The notes under the pieces are model-generated. The model did not search any database. It had not been told where the DNA came from and was given only the letters and a program-made list of their open reading frames with translations. DNA of 64,000 nucleotides from Centroberyx gerrardi. Taxonomy: Eukaryota > Chordata > Actinopteri > Beryciformes > Berycidae. Positions 35,301 to 45,928 of this stretch are shown here, one piece after another; positions within the stretch are counted from its first letter, which is position 1; each line of letters opens with the position of its first letter. The position numbers and the translations under genes were made by a program. The stretch is from assembly GCF_048128805.1 (NCBI RefSeq), contig NC_136005.1:15017760-15081759 (forward strand), in the 5' to 3' direction.

Positions 35301-35991
35301 CCACTATGGCCGACAGACCCAACATGCCCTACACTGATGCTGTCATCCATGAGATCCAGAGGATGGGAAACATTGTTCCTCTCAACGGACACAGGATGGC
35401 CGCCAAGGACACAACACTGGGGGGTTACTTCATACCCAAGGTGCATCTACTCAGACTTCAGTCATTCAAGTAGTCTAAACTGGCTTGGTTTTGTTCATGT
35501 TTCTTGGAAAAAATGTGGATTAAGTCAGCCAATGTTGTTGTTGCAGCATTGCTTGGTGTTAACCTCTGGGTCGTGTTTAGGGTACGTCCTTGATGCCCAA
35601 CCTGACCTCTGTGCTGTTTGACAAGAATGAATGGGAGACTCCAGACACCTTCAACCCTGCACACTTCCTGGATGCTGAGGGCAAGTTTGTGAGGAGAGAA
35701 GCGTTCTTGCCTTTCTCTGCAGGTAAACTAACTTATCCCTAATTGTTAACCTGTTCTGATAAATCTGGAATATTATGTGATCCTGAGCTTGTATCCCTAC
35801 ATGTGTATTCTTCAGGGAAACGTGTGTGTCTAGGAGAAGGCCTAGCCAAGATGGAGCTGTTCCTGTTTTTCGTCAGTTTATTCCAGAAGTTCTCTTTCTC
35901 CACTCTGGATGGAGTAGAGTTGAGTACAGAAGGGATCGTTGGAATTACACGCACACCTTATCCCTTCAAGGTCTATGCCAAGGCTCGCTGA
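20308..35991 (+). CDS. CYP2 gene D, complete nine-exon P450 with a 12.4 kb intron 4
   Basis: Exons: 1: 20308-20499, 2: 21098-21263, 3: 21418-21564, 4: 21641-21801, 5: 34236-34412, 6: 34519-34660, 7: 35253-35440, 8: 35581-35722, 9: 35816-35991. They total 1491 nt, or 496 residues, with all junctions GT/AG and in phase. The protein has the same landmarks as C: N-terminal anchor, [52 protein letters not shown]. It should be an ER-bound monooxygenase, tentatively cyp2n-like. Exon 1 differs from C by one synonymous base, and intron 3 is identical to that of C. An AATAAA at 36007-36012, 16 bp after the stop, is a candidate poly(A) signal. Intron 4 contains a nested stack of transposons, but the coding sequence is not damaged. 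Confidence 0.92.
25995..26494. mobile_element. 500-bp element with 75-bp TIRs and a helicase fragment
   Basis: The first 75 bp from TAGCCTGGTAAGACC are repeated in inverted form at 26420-26494 with one mismatch, and weaker pairing continues inward. Between them a plus-strand frame starts at 26169 (MASPEATSG) and includes [20 protein letters not shown]. This resembles motif I of RecQ-type helicases, but the GKS of the Walker A motif has become EFG. It is probably a deletion derivative of a larger helicase-bearing DNA transposon. Confidence 0.65.
27143..27266 (+). repeat. Gypsy 5' LTR (matched part)
   Basis: This is the part of the left LTR that aligns to the right one, starting TGTCATCTCTTGCCG. 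The LTR continues to the right, but its end and primer-binding site cannot be fixed because the other copy is truncated and most of gag is missing. Confidence 0.75.
29108..30021. mobile_element. Non-autonomous hAT inserted in Gypsy pol
   Basis: The ends TAGGGTTGGGCGATA and TATTGCCCAACCCTA are inverted, and a perfect 8-bp duplication ACCCAGAC sits at 29100-29107 and 30022-30029. It is 914 bp with no reading frame of note. It separates the Gypsy reverse transcriptase from its RNase H. Confidence 0.9.
30845..30871 (+). repeat. (ACAT)n microsatellite inside the Gypsy integrase region
   Basis: Several ACAT units occur where the integrase catalytic core should continue. The reading frame changes here and integrase sequence is missing on either side. 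Confidence 0.85.
31810..31932 (+). repeat. Gypsy 3' LTR, truncated
   Basis: It begins TGTCATGTCTCTTGCCG right after the purine tract and tracks the left LTR for about 120 bp before switching to hAT-shell sequence at about 31933. The 3' part of the LTR and any target duplication are gone. Confidence 0.8.
32950..33891 (-). pseudogene. L1 ORF1 (RNA-binding chaperone), broken
   Basis: The N-terminus (33891) is rich in Lys and Glu and has heptad-like [11 protein letters not shown] and [16 protein letters not shown] stretches, a coiled coil. After an in-frame stop (33525-33523) it continues with [16 protein letters not shown] and [14 protein letters not shown], the RRM and C-terminal domain signature of L1 ORF1 proteins. 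The end loses frame near 33060. It would bind L1 RNA as a trimer if intact. Confidence 0.8.
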
Positions 35992-36006
35992 ACCATGTAA
36001 AATCTC

Positions 36007-36012
36007 AATAAA
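36007..36012 (+). promoter_or_regulatory. Candidate poly(A) signal of gene D
   Basis: AATAAA lies 16 bp after the D stop codon. The aligned place in gene C (about 16579) reads CACTGA instead. Such a short 3' UTR would be unusual, so a later site may also be used. Confidence 0.5.
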
Positions 36013-36390
36013 GCCTCTTCATCTAATCAATTATCTAACCGATGGTCTGTAACAGAAAACAACTTAGTGACAAAACCACGTTGGGAGAAACAAACTGTTA
36101 TGATCCAGGAAAGAGGCTCAACTCTAGCTGAAATTACAAAAATTATTTCTTTGCTATGTCATCTTTTATCACATCTTTGGCCAATAACTACATGGCAAGT
36201 GTATTGTGTTTTGTATTTTTTATTCATTTATTTATGTTGTAGGATCCCCATTAGCTGCCAATTTAATGAGAGCTCTTCCTGCCGTCCTGACAAGGAAGCA
36301 ATATAATACAAATACTCAATGATAAGATAAGATAATGCTCAAAATAACAATAGTAATGAAAAAGGGTAAAGATCATTATTAATACAAGAT

Positions 36391-36397
<7 letters not shown>

Positions 36398-36428
<31 letters not shown>
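36398..36428 (+). repeat. (ATAC)n microsatellite
   Basis: About seven ATAC units in the 3' flank of gene D. The aligned flank of gene C (about 16975) has only one or two. Confidence 0.9.
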
Positions 36429-36430
<2 letters not shown>

Positions 36431-37349
36431 CATTTTTAAAAAAAAATTACAATCAGGCAAACATCTGTATTATACTATACGGACATTTTCTTATCCTCAC
36501 AACCTGTGGCAATGTTCCCAAAATAACAACATTTTACAAAATTTTACTATTCAAAGGAATAAGGTTCATAATAATAACAGAAATATATCTACTGAGTTCT
36601 CTCAGAACAAAGAGGTTAAAACTAATGTTAGGACAGAGATCTATGTCACTTATAAAGTCAGCTGACCTGCACTTTACACATCATAGGAATCATCAGAGAT
36701 TTTGGAGATAGAACAGTGATGGCTTTTCTTTTGAAAGTCTGCATAATCCTTTGGTAGCTCTAATGTTTTGTCAGGGGAGAGGAGCTGCATTTTGAGGGGT
36801 GTTAGGCAAAGTAGACAGGAGATGGGAGGTGGCTGAAAGGTTTTGTTTTTTCCTCTTTTTGTTATATTCATGTCTTTGGTCTTTTTTCATCTCATTCCTT
36901 GCTGTATTTGTATTTGCTGTACTCTGTACTCTTATTTGGTTAACAAAGGGATGTCTCAACTCTCTCTCCTGTTATGTACATAGATCATCAGTCAGTGCAC
37001 TACCACCCATCTCTAACTAGGACTAAATGGTGGAGCAAACACTGATACTGATACTTCCCTTGTGAAAGAATTGTGTGAGTTCCTTGCTTCAAATGTATGA
37101 GACCCTCATTTTCTAACATAACACCACTGACTTTACAGCAGCAGAGTATACAAACATTACCTAAATGTTGGAATTTACAGGGAACTTTGCTCCAACAGAA
37201 AAAAAATACAGTTGAAGTAGAAAAGTAACAGAAAACAATGTTAAAAACTTGTTGATTGCAAGTAATATTGTTTTGAAAATATTGTCCTGAGACAAACAGA
37301 GACACGTGATGGACAAGGGGACTTATTTTCTGCTCCTGCACCCATGTCT

Positions 37350-37400
37350 GATGTTTATGGGAATGTGTTCTGCATGCGTCTGGGACGAGACAAAACTGTG
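37350..37400 (+). pseudogene. Orphan fragment of a C/D-type CYP2 exon 2
   Basis: It reads DVYGNVFCMRLGRDKTV and matches [17 protein letters not shown] of gene D exon 2. After about 17 codons it runs into sequence that matches CYP2 3' flanks. No other exon of this copy is seen nearby, so it is a relic of a further C/D-type gene. Confidence 0.75.
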
Positions 37401-37865
37401 TGCAAAAAGTTAGACTGACTGTAAAATCATGACATACTAATCAGTCCACTTTAAATTGTAGGTTCGAAACATCATTCTACTAAGCAACATGTTGATATGT
37501 TGACATTTGAAGAAAATACAGCCATTTGAACTGTTGTGTTGTGATAATCACAAAGACTCTAATACCCACAAAGCCTTGCGGGGCAGTCAGGGAACTCTTC
37601 TTTCTTTGTCACGCTGTTGTAACCTGTCAATGGCCTACCAGCTTTATTTTTGGTGATAATGTTGATAATGTTGCTGGGCAAGGAAGCAAATAAAATGATG
37701 AATGAAAACTTCTCTAAAATCAAACTATGCTACTGAAGTCCAACAAACTATGCAAAGCTTAAATCAAACAATCTTAAAACAAAGTTTTAAATGACACCAC
37801 TACCTCATCAGCAAATCAGGGAACTGGAAATTAATCTTCTACTAACTAGTGAAACACTTCCATAG

Positions 37866-38150
37866 TCAGAATCAGAATCAGCTTTATTGGCCAAGTATGT
37901 ACACATACAAGGAATTTGACTCCGGTTTTTTGTTGCTCTCAATATACTTACACAGAATAGATATACAGCTAAAAACAAGGACAACAAGATGAACAGAGGT
38001 AAACCTAAACATTTAACAACTATGTACAAATATCCTTTGTAAGCAAAGGACAATAGTGCAATGGTGCAGAGTGCAAAGATGCTGGAATAAATATGGAGTT
38101 GTTGACAGACAGACATAAAATTTAGAATGTTGATCAAAATTTTCATAAAG
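37866..38150 (-). mobile_element. L2-type LINE 3' end fragment
   Basis: AGAATCAGAATCAGCTTTATT is followed by GGCCAAGTATGTACACATAC. This is the same 3' end as the larger LINE at 41593-44645 and is also in reverse orientation. It covers only the 3' UTR. Confidence 0.75.
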
Positions 38151-39479
38151 ATTTGAGCATTGATGATTTATCATGACAAAGCACAGTGCCACTCGGCCTT
38201 GGGCAATAAAAAGAACATTTTTAAAGTTTATGCTGCTTGAGGTACTGCGCTGTTTGTCTTATTTCTTTGTTAAGCATGGGATTTATCATTAGAGGGTAGA
38301 GCAGGTCAGAGACAGTGAGTGGTTTATCTTGGTATGGCACAGAGGCGGTAAGGTTTGGGACAGTGAGTGGCACCCAACTTGAAGTCCAGACTGGGCTCCT
38401 CTCCAGTGGGTGCAGAGAATGAGAACCTCTGAAGGAGGGAGGTGAAGAAGAGGAATAACTCCATCCTGGCCAGTGGTTCCCCAGGACATGCACGCTTACC
38501 TGGGAAGACATAATACTCTAGTTCAGTTTGATTCACAACCGGCGGGACCATCATTATAAATGCACAATTTCGTGGCAAAGCTTTGTTCAAACTCACAGAA
38601 CTTTATTTTAAATTCTAGTCAAGATCCCAAGGTTTCCAAAGATACCAAATATGACTTTCTCCATTTGATGTAATGGTGCAGCCATAGAAAAATCTTGGGT
38701 TTTAATATTTCACTCAATATGAGCGTGCTACAGCTTCAATGAAGCTGTTGGAATGAGCAGATGAAGAATATGTAACATTGTCATACAGTATGAAAAAAAA
38801 AAAAAAACGAATTTTGAAGCTACTCAAGGAGAAATTTAGGGGAAACTCAGGGTGCAAGGGGTTTTAAAAGTAAGGATCCACCATAGAACTGAAATGAGTA
38901 AATATTATCACTTGGTTAAAACAGCATGTAATTGATTTTTGGTTGTAACTACTACACAACAAGCATGACAAGGTGGTTTACACAATATATTTTACAGTGT
39001 GGCAGGCGAGGCTGGGATCGCGTGCCGGCTGGGAGTCAGAGAGTCAGGAGTGGCCCAGCTGGCCAACAAGGCACATTAGCACCAAATTATCTTTTTCCCA
39101 TTTGTATGTCTCTCTCAGTAGCTGCAAGACAGAAAATCTCTGGTCTACATGTGAGAGGAGCCCATGGACTGAAGCAGGGGAGCGTGTCTGTATGCCTGAC
39201 CTGAAAAGGCTGCAGACTGATGGACTCTATACCCACGAAGGGAACATTTATACAGAGACTGTTGATTCAACACTGGAGGGGTTGAAGAGAGACTTACCAC
39301 TGGTGGTGTCTAATTTATGTTGTGTTGGGTTGTCATTTGGTGCCTAATGAACTATGGGTGAGAACAAGAACTAATTTACTAGACTAAAGTTTATGCAAAA
39401 CTTTCTGAATATGTGCCCTAGAGGTAGCATGTACACAGAAAAAAGTATAGCGGACCAAGAACTGACCCTTGTGGGACAC

Positions 39480-39955
39480 CATTTAGAATCTCATAATCTC
39501 GTAATTTTGAGATAAATATCTCTTAATTATGAGAAAATTATCTCGAAATTACGAGAAAAGAATACTTCCGGTTTGGGTGTTTAGCCTTCAAAATGAAAGC
39601 GCGAGATTTTAAACATGTAGAAATACTGTTTTAAACCAATTACCTTGTATTTAACTAAAAATTAAAATTAAAATAATATTTTTAACTATAAACGCTGCAT
39701 ATTTCTCGCGCTTTTATTTTGAAGGCCAAACGTCCAAACCGGAAGCATTTTTTTCTTGTAATTACGAGATCAATTTTCTCATAATTATGAGATAGGTTTT
39801 CTCATAATTACAAGATAAAGATCTCATAATTACGAGATAAAAATCTCATCATTACAAGATAGTTTTCTCATAATTACAAGATCTTTATCTCGTATTTAAG
39901 TCATACTTATGATATACGGAAATCATAATTACGAGAAACCATCTCCGATCTTTTT
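39480..39955. mobile_element. Fold-back MITE with ATCTCGTAATTA-type arms
   Basis: The arms are rich in variants of CATAATTACGAGATAA in both orientations. Inside, CTTCCGGTTTGG-GTTTAGCCTTCAAAAT is mirrored by ATTTTGAAGGCCAAACGTCC. The result is a nearly continuous hairpin with an AT-rich centre. It occupies the deletion zone of the dead CYP2 gene. Confidence 0.65.
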
Positions 39956-40095
39956 TTCTTTGGTGAATGCAATACGCTTCTGTACAAAGGCAACTTTTTC
40001 CAATAACTTTTTAATTTTATTTAAAATCAATACTAGACCTGTCTTTTCAAATTGTGCTTTGACCCCGCAATTGCCGCTTACGGCTATATTTTTAA

Positions 40096-40490
40096 TTGTA
40101 TCTACTGGTTCTGTCAACCAGGTTCAATAACATCTTTCAAAAATTTCAGTCTGGGTTTAGAGCGCTAGATGGGACAGAGACTGCTTTGATAGGGGTAAAA
40201 AGTGATTTGTTGATGGCATCTAATGCGGGCAACTGTTCTATTTTGATTCTTCTAGATTTGACACTATTGACCATGGTATCCTTCTTAAGTGTCTTGAAAA
40301 ATTGTGTTGGCATTACTGATACTGCTCTGAATCTGTTTAAATCCTATCTCACAGGGAGGAATTTCTCTGTAGTTGATGGGAATGCTTCTTCATCTGTAGT
40401 CGGTATCACCTGTGGTATCCCTCAGGGGTCAGTTCTTGGCCCTCTACTATTCTCTATTCACTTGCTCCCTTTTGGCAACATCATTTAGGA
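40096..40490 (+). mobile_element. LINE reverse-transcriptase fragment
   Basis: The frame shows [26 protein letters not shown] and [20 protein letters not shown], which are reverse-transcriptase motifs of the L2/CR1 type. The region around the FADD motif is gone. The same fragment, with the same downstream break, lies at 54780-55146 in intron 1 of gene E, so it was already in the unit before duplication. Confidence 0.75.
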
Positions 40491-41592
40491 CTTTTGGCCA
40501 ATATTAAACCTGTGGCTAGAAACTTGAGAGTGTTATTTGACTCTGACCTCTGCTTTGACCAACAGGTTAAGAGAGTCTTTCAGTCCTGCTTCCTCCAACT
40601 GAGAAATATCACAAAAATCAGATTCTATCTGTCCTTTGCTGATCTTGACAAATAATTTTCTATACTCTGGTCTAAGTTGAAGCTCTCTCATTGAGTTGAG
40701 TTGAGGGGGTTCAGGGGATCCCCAGCAAATTGATGAATTGTTAAACTTCAGTATTATTTAATTTACAAGAAGTTACTGCAATTAGAGAATGTAGAAGAAT
40801 GACTATTTTGATCATAGTTTCACTGTTATCTCTCTACCTACAATACGGAGTCTAACAATAAAAATATTCTCAGATTTGGGTCCGAGAGACAAAATCTCAT
40901 CAAATGGGCTCAAATGTGGACTAAATTAGGTGTCCATGATATGAAAAAGGTTGAAATCACTGGTCTACAGTACACAGAGCCAGTTGAAACAGGTGGGAAA
41001 CTGAACATCTGTGTGTCTTAATTAATCACGCGTGCGATGTGAAGCACACAGCCCATCTCAAACTGCAAGGAAGCTTCTTTGTACTTTTCGTTATCCCAAA
41101 GACAACTTGGGAAGAACATTCTCCACAAGGACCCAAATATCGACTGCGCATTCTTGGATTGATGGATGACCTTAATTGATCCATCAGGAAGTGTCTATTT
41201 ATTCTGTTTCTATGGTCTTAACCGTTACACGGTCGCAGCGTTTATCGGATATTATATAACGGCTTTGAACATTACTCAGCCAATCAGAGCTGAGGACCAG
41301 AACTACGCAACATTACCTACCTTGGTGAAATCCAGGTGGATCTACAAGTCAAAATCTTCAAAAATATATGCAAATATACCTAGAATTTACATAAAAGATT
41401 TGCAGATTGCATGGAGGCTGTCTACTAAATAAGAATTTGTCTTAGAATTGTCAAACAACCCGATTGGAAGGGTTCAAGTTCCACCTTTGTTTTCCACTTT
41501 CCCCTACAGACCTGAGAGGCCAGCAGTGTTACATAACATTTGTTTTTTGAAGCCTGCTATTCAGGCTCCTCCACTCCTCTCACAAAGCTTTT

Positions 41593-44500
41593 CAGAATCA
41601 CAATCAGAATCAGCTTTATTGGCCAAGTATGTACACACAAGGGCGGATATTTCATTTCACTGTTGGGGGGGACAATAAACAGAAAGATTTCTCAAGAGCA
41701 ATTCCTGAAGGGGACACCAAAGGTGCCGCCAAAAGTACTGTTGTATTAAATGTATATAGAGGTCCATTATGAAACATTTCCATAAGCACTTCATTCCTTT
41801 CTTATGAAGATTTTATCAAATTGCCTTTGATATTACTGGGGTCTTTCTACTTGGCGTTTCGGTGCACTGAAAAATGATCGGATGTCTGTTTTTCTTTTCT
41901 CTGCCATTTTAATTGACTGGCTGACAAATAGACACACACACACACACACACACAGCATGCAGGTTATTTACAGTAATAGGTGAGATGCAACACCCATTAA
42001 CTGAACTAAAGCTAATTGCCTAATTAGATTTAGTTTTCCCTAAAAAGCAGATCTCTAATGTTTTGCTGTCAATGTGTAAAAGTCCAGAATGCTATGAAGC
42101 CTGCCTGAAACTTACTTATATTTTAACATAATGTTTGTTGTAATTATGTCTTTTTTATTAATTAAGTCTTCATTTATTTCCAAAATTATGAACAAAATAA
42201 CATAGTGGCAGCCATTTTACATGCAGTAAGAAAAAAATAATATACTTAGAACCTAATTACGTAGGGTAAGTTAATCTTAAATATTATAGTATAGAAATAT
42301 TACTGTTACCATCTACAAAAGATGAAGTATTTTGGTATGAAAACCCGCATTTTAATTTAACCAAATATCCTGTATCATAAATACATGTCTGGCATTTGTA
42401 ACAAACCAAACCGCTTGAAAATTGGTCGAAAATTCAGTGATTTATGATGATTTTAATTGTGGATAGACCTCCTGCCTCCATACACACACATGCATTAGGA
42501 GACGCGGCTCCGTACCAACACGCTGACGCACAAGATTCAACCGCGAGGTAATGGAGCGAACAAAATGTAGTCTGGTTACAATTGTGAATGTGTTTTATTC
42601 TATTGAGTGGTAGAAGTAAAGAAAAATATCTGACACATCCTTTGTTTTAAGTTAACCTTTGCAAAGTAGCTTCTTACTGGAGGTCTGCCACCACTGACAC
42701 ACTTCCAGAGATCCTCCACACACACTCGTACCGAGGGCTAATGTGTGTGTGGGGGGGTTCGGGGAGGCAGGTAGGCAGTGGACCAAACCACTGTGAGGCA
42801 TATGAGGGGGGGACGCAATCTTTCGAAACTTAAAAACGCATTGTTTTGCGTCTATAATTAGCACAAGTGTTTTCAATGCATATTATTATATTATTTAAAA
42901 TTATATTGTTATGTTTACAATGATATATTGAGGGGGACATCTCTCTGTTAGTCCCAGGAAGGGGGGGTCCGGACCCCCCTGTCCCCCCCGTAATTTCCGC
43001 CCCTGTGTACACATACAAGGAATTTGACTCCGGTTTTTCGTTGCTCTCAATATACTTACACAGAATAGATATACAGCTAAAACCAAGGACAACAAGATGA
43101 ACAGAGGTAAGCCTAAACATTTAACTACTACGTACAAATATCCTTTGTAAGCAAAGGACAATAGTGCAATGGTGCAGAGTGCAAAGATGCTGGAATAAAT
43201 ATGGAGTTGTTGGTGTAACAGGTTACATTATATACATGAGGTATTACACATTACATACATGGGGGGGGTCATTATATACTATATACATGAGGTAGGTGTT
43301 ACAGGTTTATTGCCCAGGTATAGTTTCTGTCACTGTATGACTGATTTAAGTGTTCATCAGAGTGATGGCCTGTGGGAAGAAACTGTTCTTGTGTCTGGTT
43401 GTTTTGGCGTACAGAGGGGAGGAGTTGGAACAGGTTGTGTCCAGGGTGTGATGGGTCTGCAGTGATCTTTCCTGCCCGTTTCCTGACTCTGGAGATGTAT
43501 AAGTCCTGAATGGAGGGCAGGTTGGCACCAATGATTTTTCCTGCCGTCCTGACTGTCCTTTGTAGTCTGTTCCTGTCCTGTTTGGTGGCCGATCCAAACC
43601 AGACTGTGATGGATGTGCAGAGAACAGACTGGATTATTGCAGAGTAGAACTGGATCAGCAGCTCCTGAGGCAGGTTGAACTTCCTGAGCTGGCGTAGGAA
43701 GTACATCCTCTGCTGGGCCTTTTTGATGAGTGTGTCTATGTTGGATGCCCACTTTAGGTCCTGGGAGATTGTGGATCCCAGAAACCTGAAGTTTTCCACA
43801 GCAGACACGGTGCTGTTGAGTATGGTGAGGGGGGGCAGTGTTGGGGGGCTCCTCCGAAAGTCCACTGTCATCTCCACAGTTTTGAGCTTGTTCAGCTCCA
43901 GGTTGTTATGACCACACCAGAGCTGTTCAACCTCCCGTCTGTATGCAGACTCGTCACCGTCTCGGATGAGGCCGATGACCGTTGTGTCGTCTGCAAACTT
44001 CAGGAGTTTAACAGATGGGTCTCCTGAGATGCAGTCATTTGTGTAGAGGGAGAAGAGCAGAGGGGAGAGCACACATCCTTGGGGGGCGCCAGTGCTGATT
44101 GTCCGGGTGCTGGATATGATTTTCCCCAGCCTCACCTGCTGCCTCCTGTCTGTCAGGAAGTCTGTGATCCACTGACAGGTGGAGGCTGGCACAGCGAGCT
44201 GGGTGAGTTTGGAGCGGAGGATTTCTGGGATGATGGTGTTGAACGCCGAGCTGAAGTCCACAAACAGGATCCTTGCGTATGTCCCTGGGGAGTCGAGGTG
44301 TTGCAGGATGTAGTGCAGTCCCATGTTGACCGCATCATCTGCTGACCTGTTTGCCCGGTAAGCAAACTGCAGGGGGTCCAGCAGGCAGCCTGTGATGTCT
44401 TTCAGGTGGGCCAACACCAGTCTCTCGAAGGATTTCATGACCACAGACGTCAGGGCGACGGGCCTGTAGTCATTTAATCCTGTGATAGAGGGTTTCTTGG

Positions 44501-44645
44501 GGACCGGGATGATTGTGGAGTGTTTGAAGCAGGAGGGGACTTCACACAGCTCCAGTGATCTGTTGAAGATCCGTGTAAAGATGGGGGCTAGCTGGTCAGC
44601 ACAGACTTTCAGGCAGGAGGGTGACACGCCGTCTGGGCCTGGTTT
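41593..44645 (-). mobile_element. 5'-truncated L2/CR1-type LINE
   Basis: An open frame (about 44645-43299) covers [65 protein letters not shown] and [10 protein letters not shown], then the thumb and C-terminal region ([12 protein letters not shown] before, [14 protein letters not shown] after). There is no endonuclease domain, so it is truncated at the 5' end. The first about 20 residues of the longest frame come from the flanking CYP2 sequence, not from the LINE. The 3' UTR is split by a hAT at 41638-43005. It inserted into the 5' flank of a B-type CYP2 gene. Confidence 0.85.
41638..43005. mobile_element. Non-autonomous hAT in the L2 3' UTR
   Basis: The ends CAAGGGCGGATAT and AATTTCCGCCCCTG are inverted with few mismatches, and both are followed inward by G- or C-runs. 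The 8-bp duplication TGTACACA at 41630-41637 and 43006-43013 is perfect. It is 1368 bp with no transposase. Removing it restores the L2 3' end as seen at 37866-38150. Confidence 0.9.
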
Positions 44646-44659
44646 TGAACCAAGAACAA

Positions 44660-44792
44660 GAACACCACCAAGTGGGGTATCACGTGTCTGCATGATCACC
44701 ACAGCATTCAGACTGTGATTTTGACAGAGGTCTTCTACAAGATTATCATGAATTTACAGACACTGTTTGAGTGTATGGACTTTACAGGTTAA
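44660..44792 (+). pseudogene. B-type CYP2 5' end and exon 1 stub
   Basis: It matches 4120-4262 of gene B: the CACCACCAAGTGGGGTATCA leader, then a start codon at 44748 giving [14 protein letters not shown] followed directly by a stop at 44790-44792. Gene B continues here with its membrane anchor. Nothing else of a B-type gene follows before gene E, so this is the leftover of the lost plus-strand partner. Confidence 0.8.
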
Positions 44793-44961
44793 ACGTGATG
44801 AAGAAAAGAAATTTGAATAAGGTTAATAAATGTTATTCTGAATGTTTTATTGCCAATATAGCACATTTGATTTATGATTGTAGTCTATAGTAGCCTGTTG
44901 CACTATGAGGCCTTAGCTCTCCTGCCATTCAAACAGTGAGGTTTTTGTTTTTAGGCCTGCT

Positions 44962-45289
44962 TGTCACGATGAGGTGTGGTGAGGACCTAAATGCAGGACA
45001 GCGAGGCAGGTAGTGATCACACCCCAAGACTGGGTGTTTAATATAACGGGTGCAGGAAACAACAGGTAAACAGAGACGGGAGCACTTAACTGACACGTAA
45101 CAGGAAATAATGATCCGACAAAGACTGACTGGGGAACAAGACTAATATACACATGGGGAGGTGATTACAAATCAGAAACAGCTGGGGCAAACAGAGAACA
45201 TGGCACGTAGAACTAGACAGGGACCATAATACACATAGAAATACAAAAACTAGACAATGAAGCAGGGACTGAAAGTCACAAACATGACA
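44962..45289. repeat. Solo LTR, copy 1
   Basis: The 328-bp block runs from TGTCACGATGAGG to AACATGACA (TG...CA) and is flanked on both sides by CTGCT (44957-44961 and 45290-45294). A 5-bp duplication with TG/CA ends points to an LTR retrotransposon reduced to a single LTR. An almost identical copy with the same flanks lies at 60132-60459. Confidence 0.75.
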
Positions 45290-45928
45290 CTGCTATTGAA
45301 TCTAATGCAGTGAAGTTGTAAAATTCTTCCATTATTATAAGATTATGATAAAGAATGAGCACAAGGAACTGAATCTCAGGATAATTTATTTACATTCAAG
45401 TACAAGTTGGATTTTGGCCTGAACGAGTCTAACATCTATTATACAATGTTAAGTGTATTCTGAATTTAGTTCAGTGATAATTCTTTAAAAAAGGTTGACA
45501 TAATCTTTTGTTTCAAGGATTTTATTACATATTTAAAAATATTATATACAGGATTATTGGACAGGCTTATTGAGAATAAAATGTTTCCAAGTTATGTTTT
45601 GCTTACACTATAGGACATTAAAACATGGTGATACAGATTACAGAAGACCTTTTCAAGGTATAACATAGGGTAACTGCTGTGGAAAACAACTTCTGTATTT
45701 GAGTAAATTGACAGACAGACAAAATTTAGAATGTTGATCAAAATTTTTCGTACAGATTTGAGCATTGATGATTTATCATGACAAAGCACAGTGCCACTCG
45801 GCCTTGGGCAATAAAAAGAACATTTTTAAAGTTTATGCTGCTTGAGGTACTGCGCCGTTTGTCATATTTCTTTGTTAAGCATGGGATTTATCATTAGAGG
45901 GTAGAGCAGGTCAGAGACAGTGAGTGGT

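Larger units (their letters stand above)
38324..41338 (-). pseudogene. Dead A/E/F-type CYP2 gene: exon 9 and an exon 1 stub
   Basis: Exon 9 (38499-38324) is intact, reading [18 protein letters not shown] to the stop, with a normal acceptor. The sequence then follows intron 8, but at about 38955 it jumps into intron 7, so exon 8 is deleted (about 270 bp relative to gene F). Exons 7 to 2 are missing. A piece of intron 2 (about 39985-40040, CCAATAACTTTTTAATTTTA) and the intron 1 LINE fragment follow. Only about 18 bp of the 3' end of exon 1 remain at 41338-41321, joined to upstream flank. The order of remains matches a gene of the E type with two or more large deletions, so no protein is expected. 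Confidence 0.85.

Noticed and set aside
39480-39955. CRISPR-like array of short repeats
   Set aside because: The repeats are in both orientations, variable and AT-rich with no spacers of even length. It is a fold-back MITE in an animal genome.
43299-44702. 467-codon minus-strand frame as a host gene
   Set aside because: It is an L2/CR1 reverse transcriptase. Its first residues come from a fused CYP2 flank.
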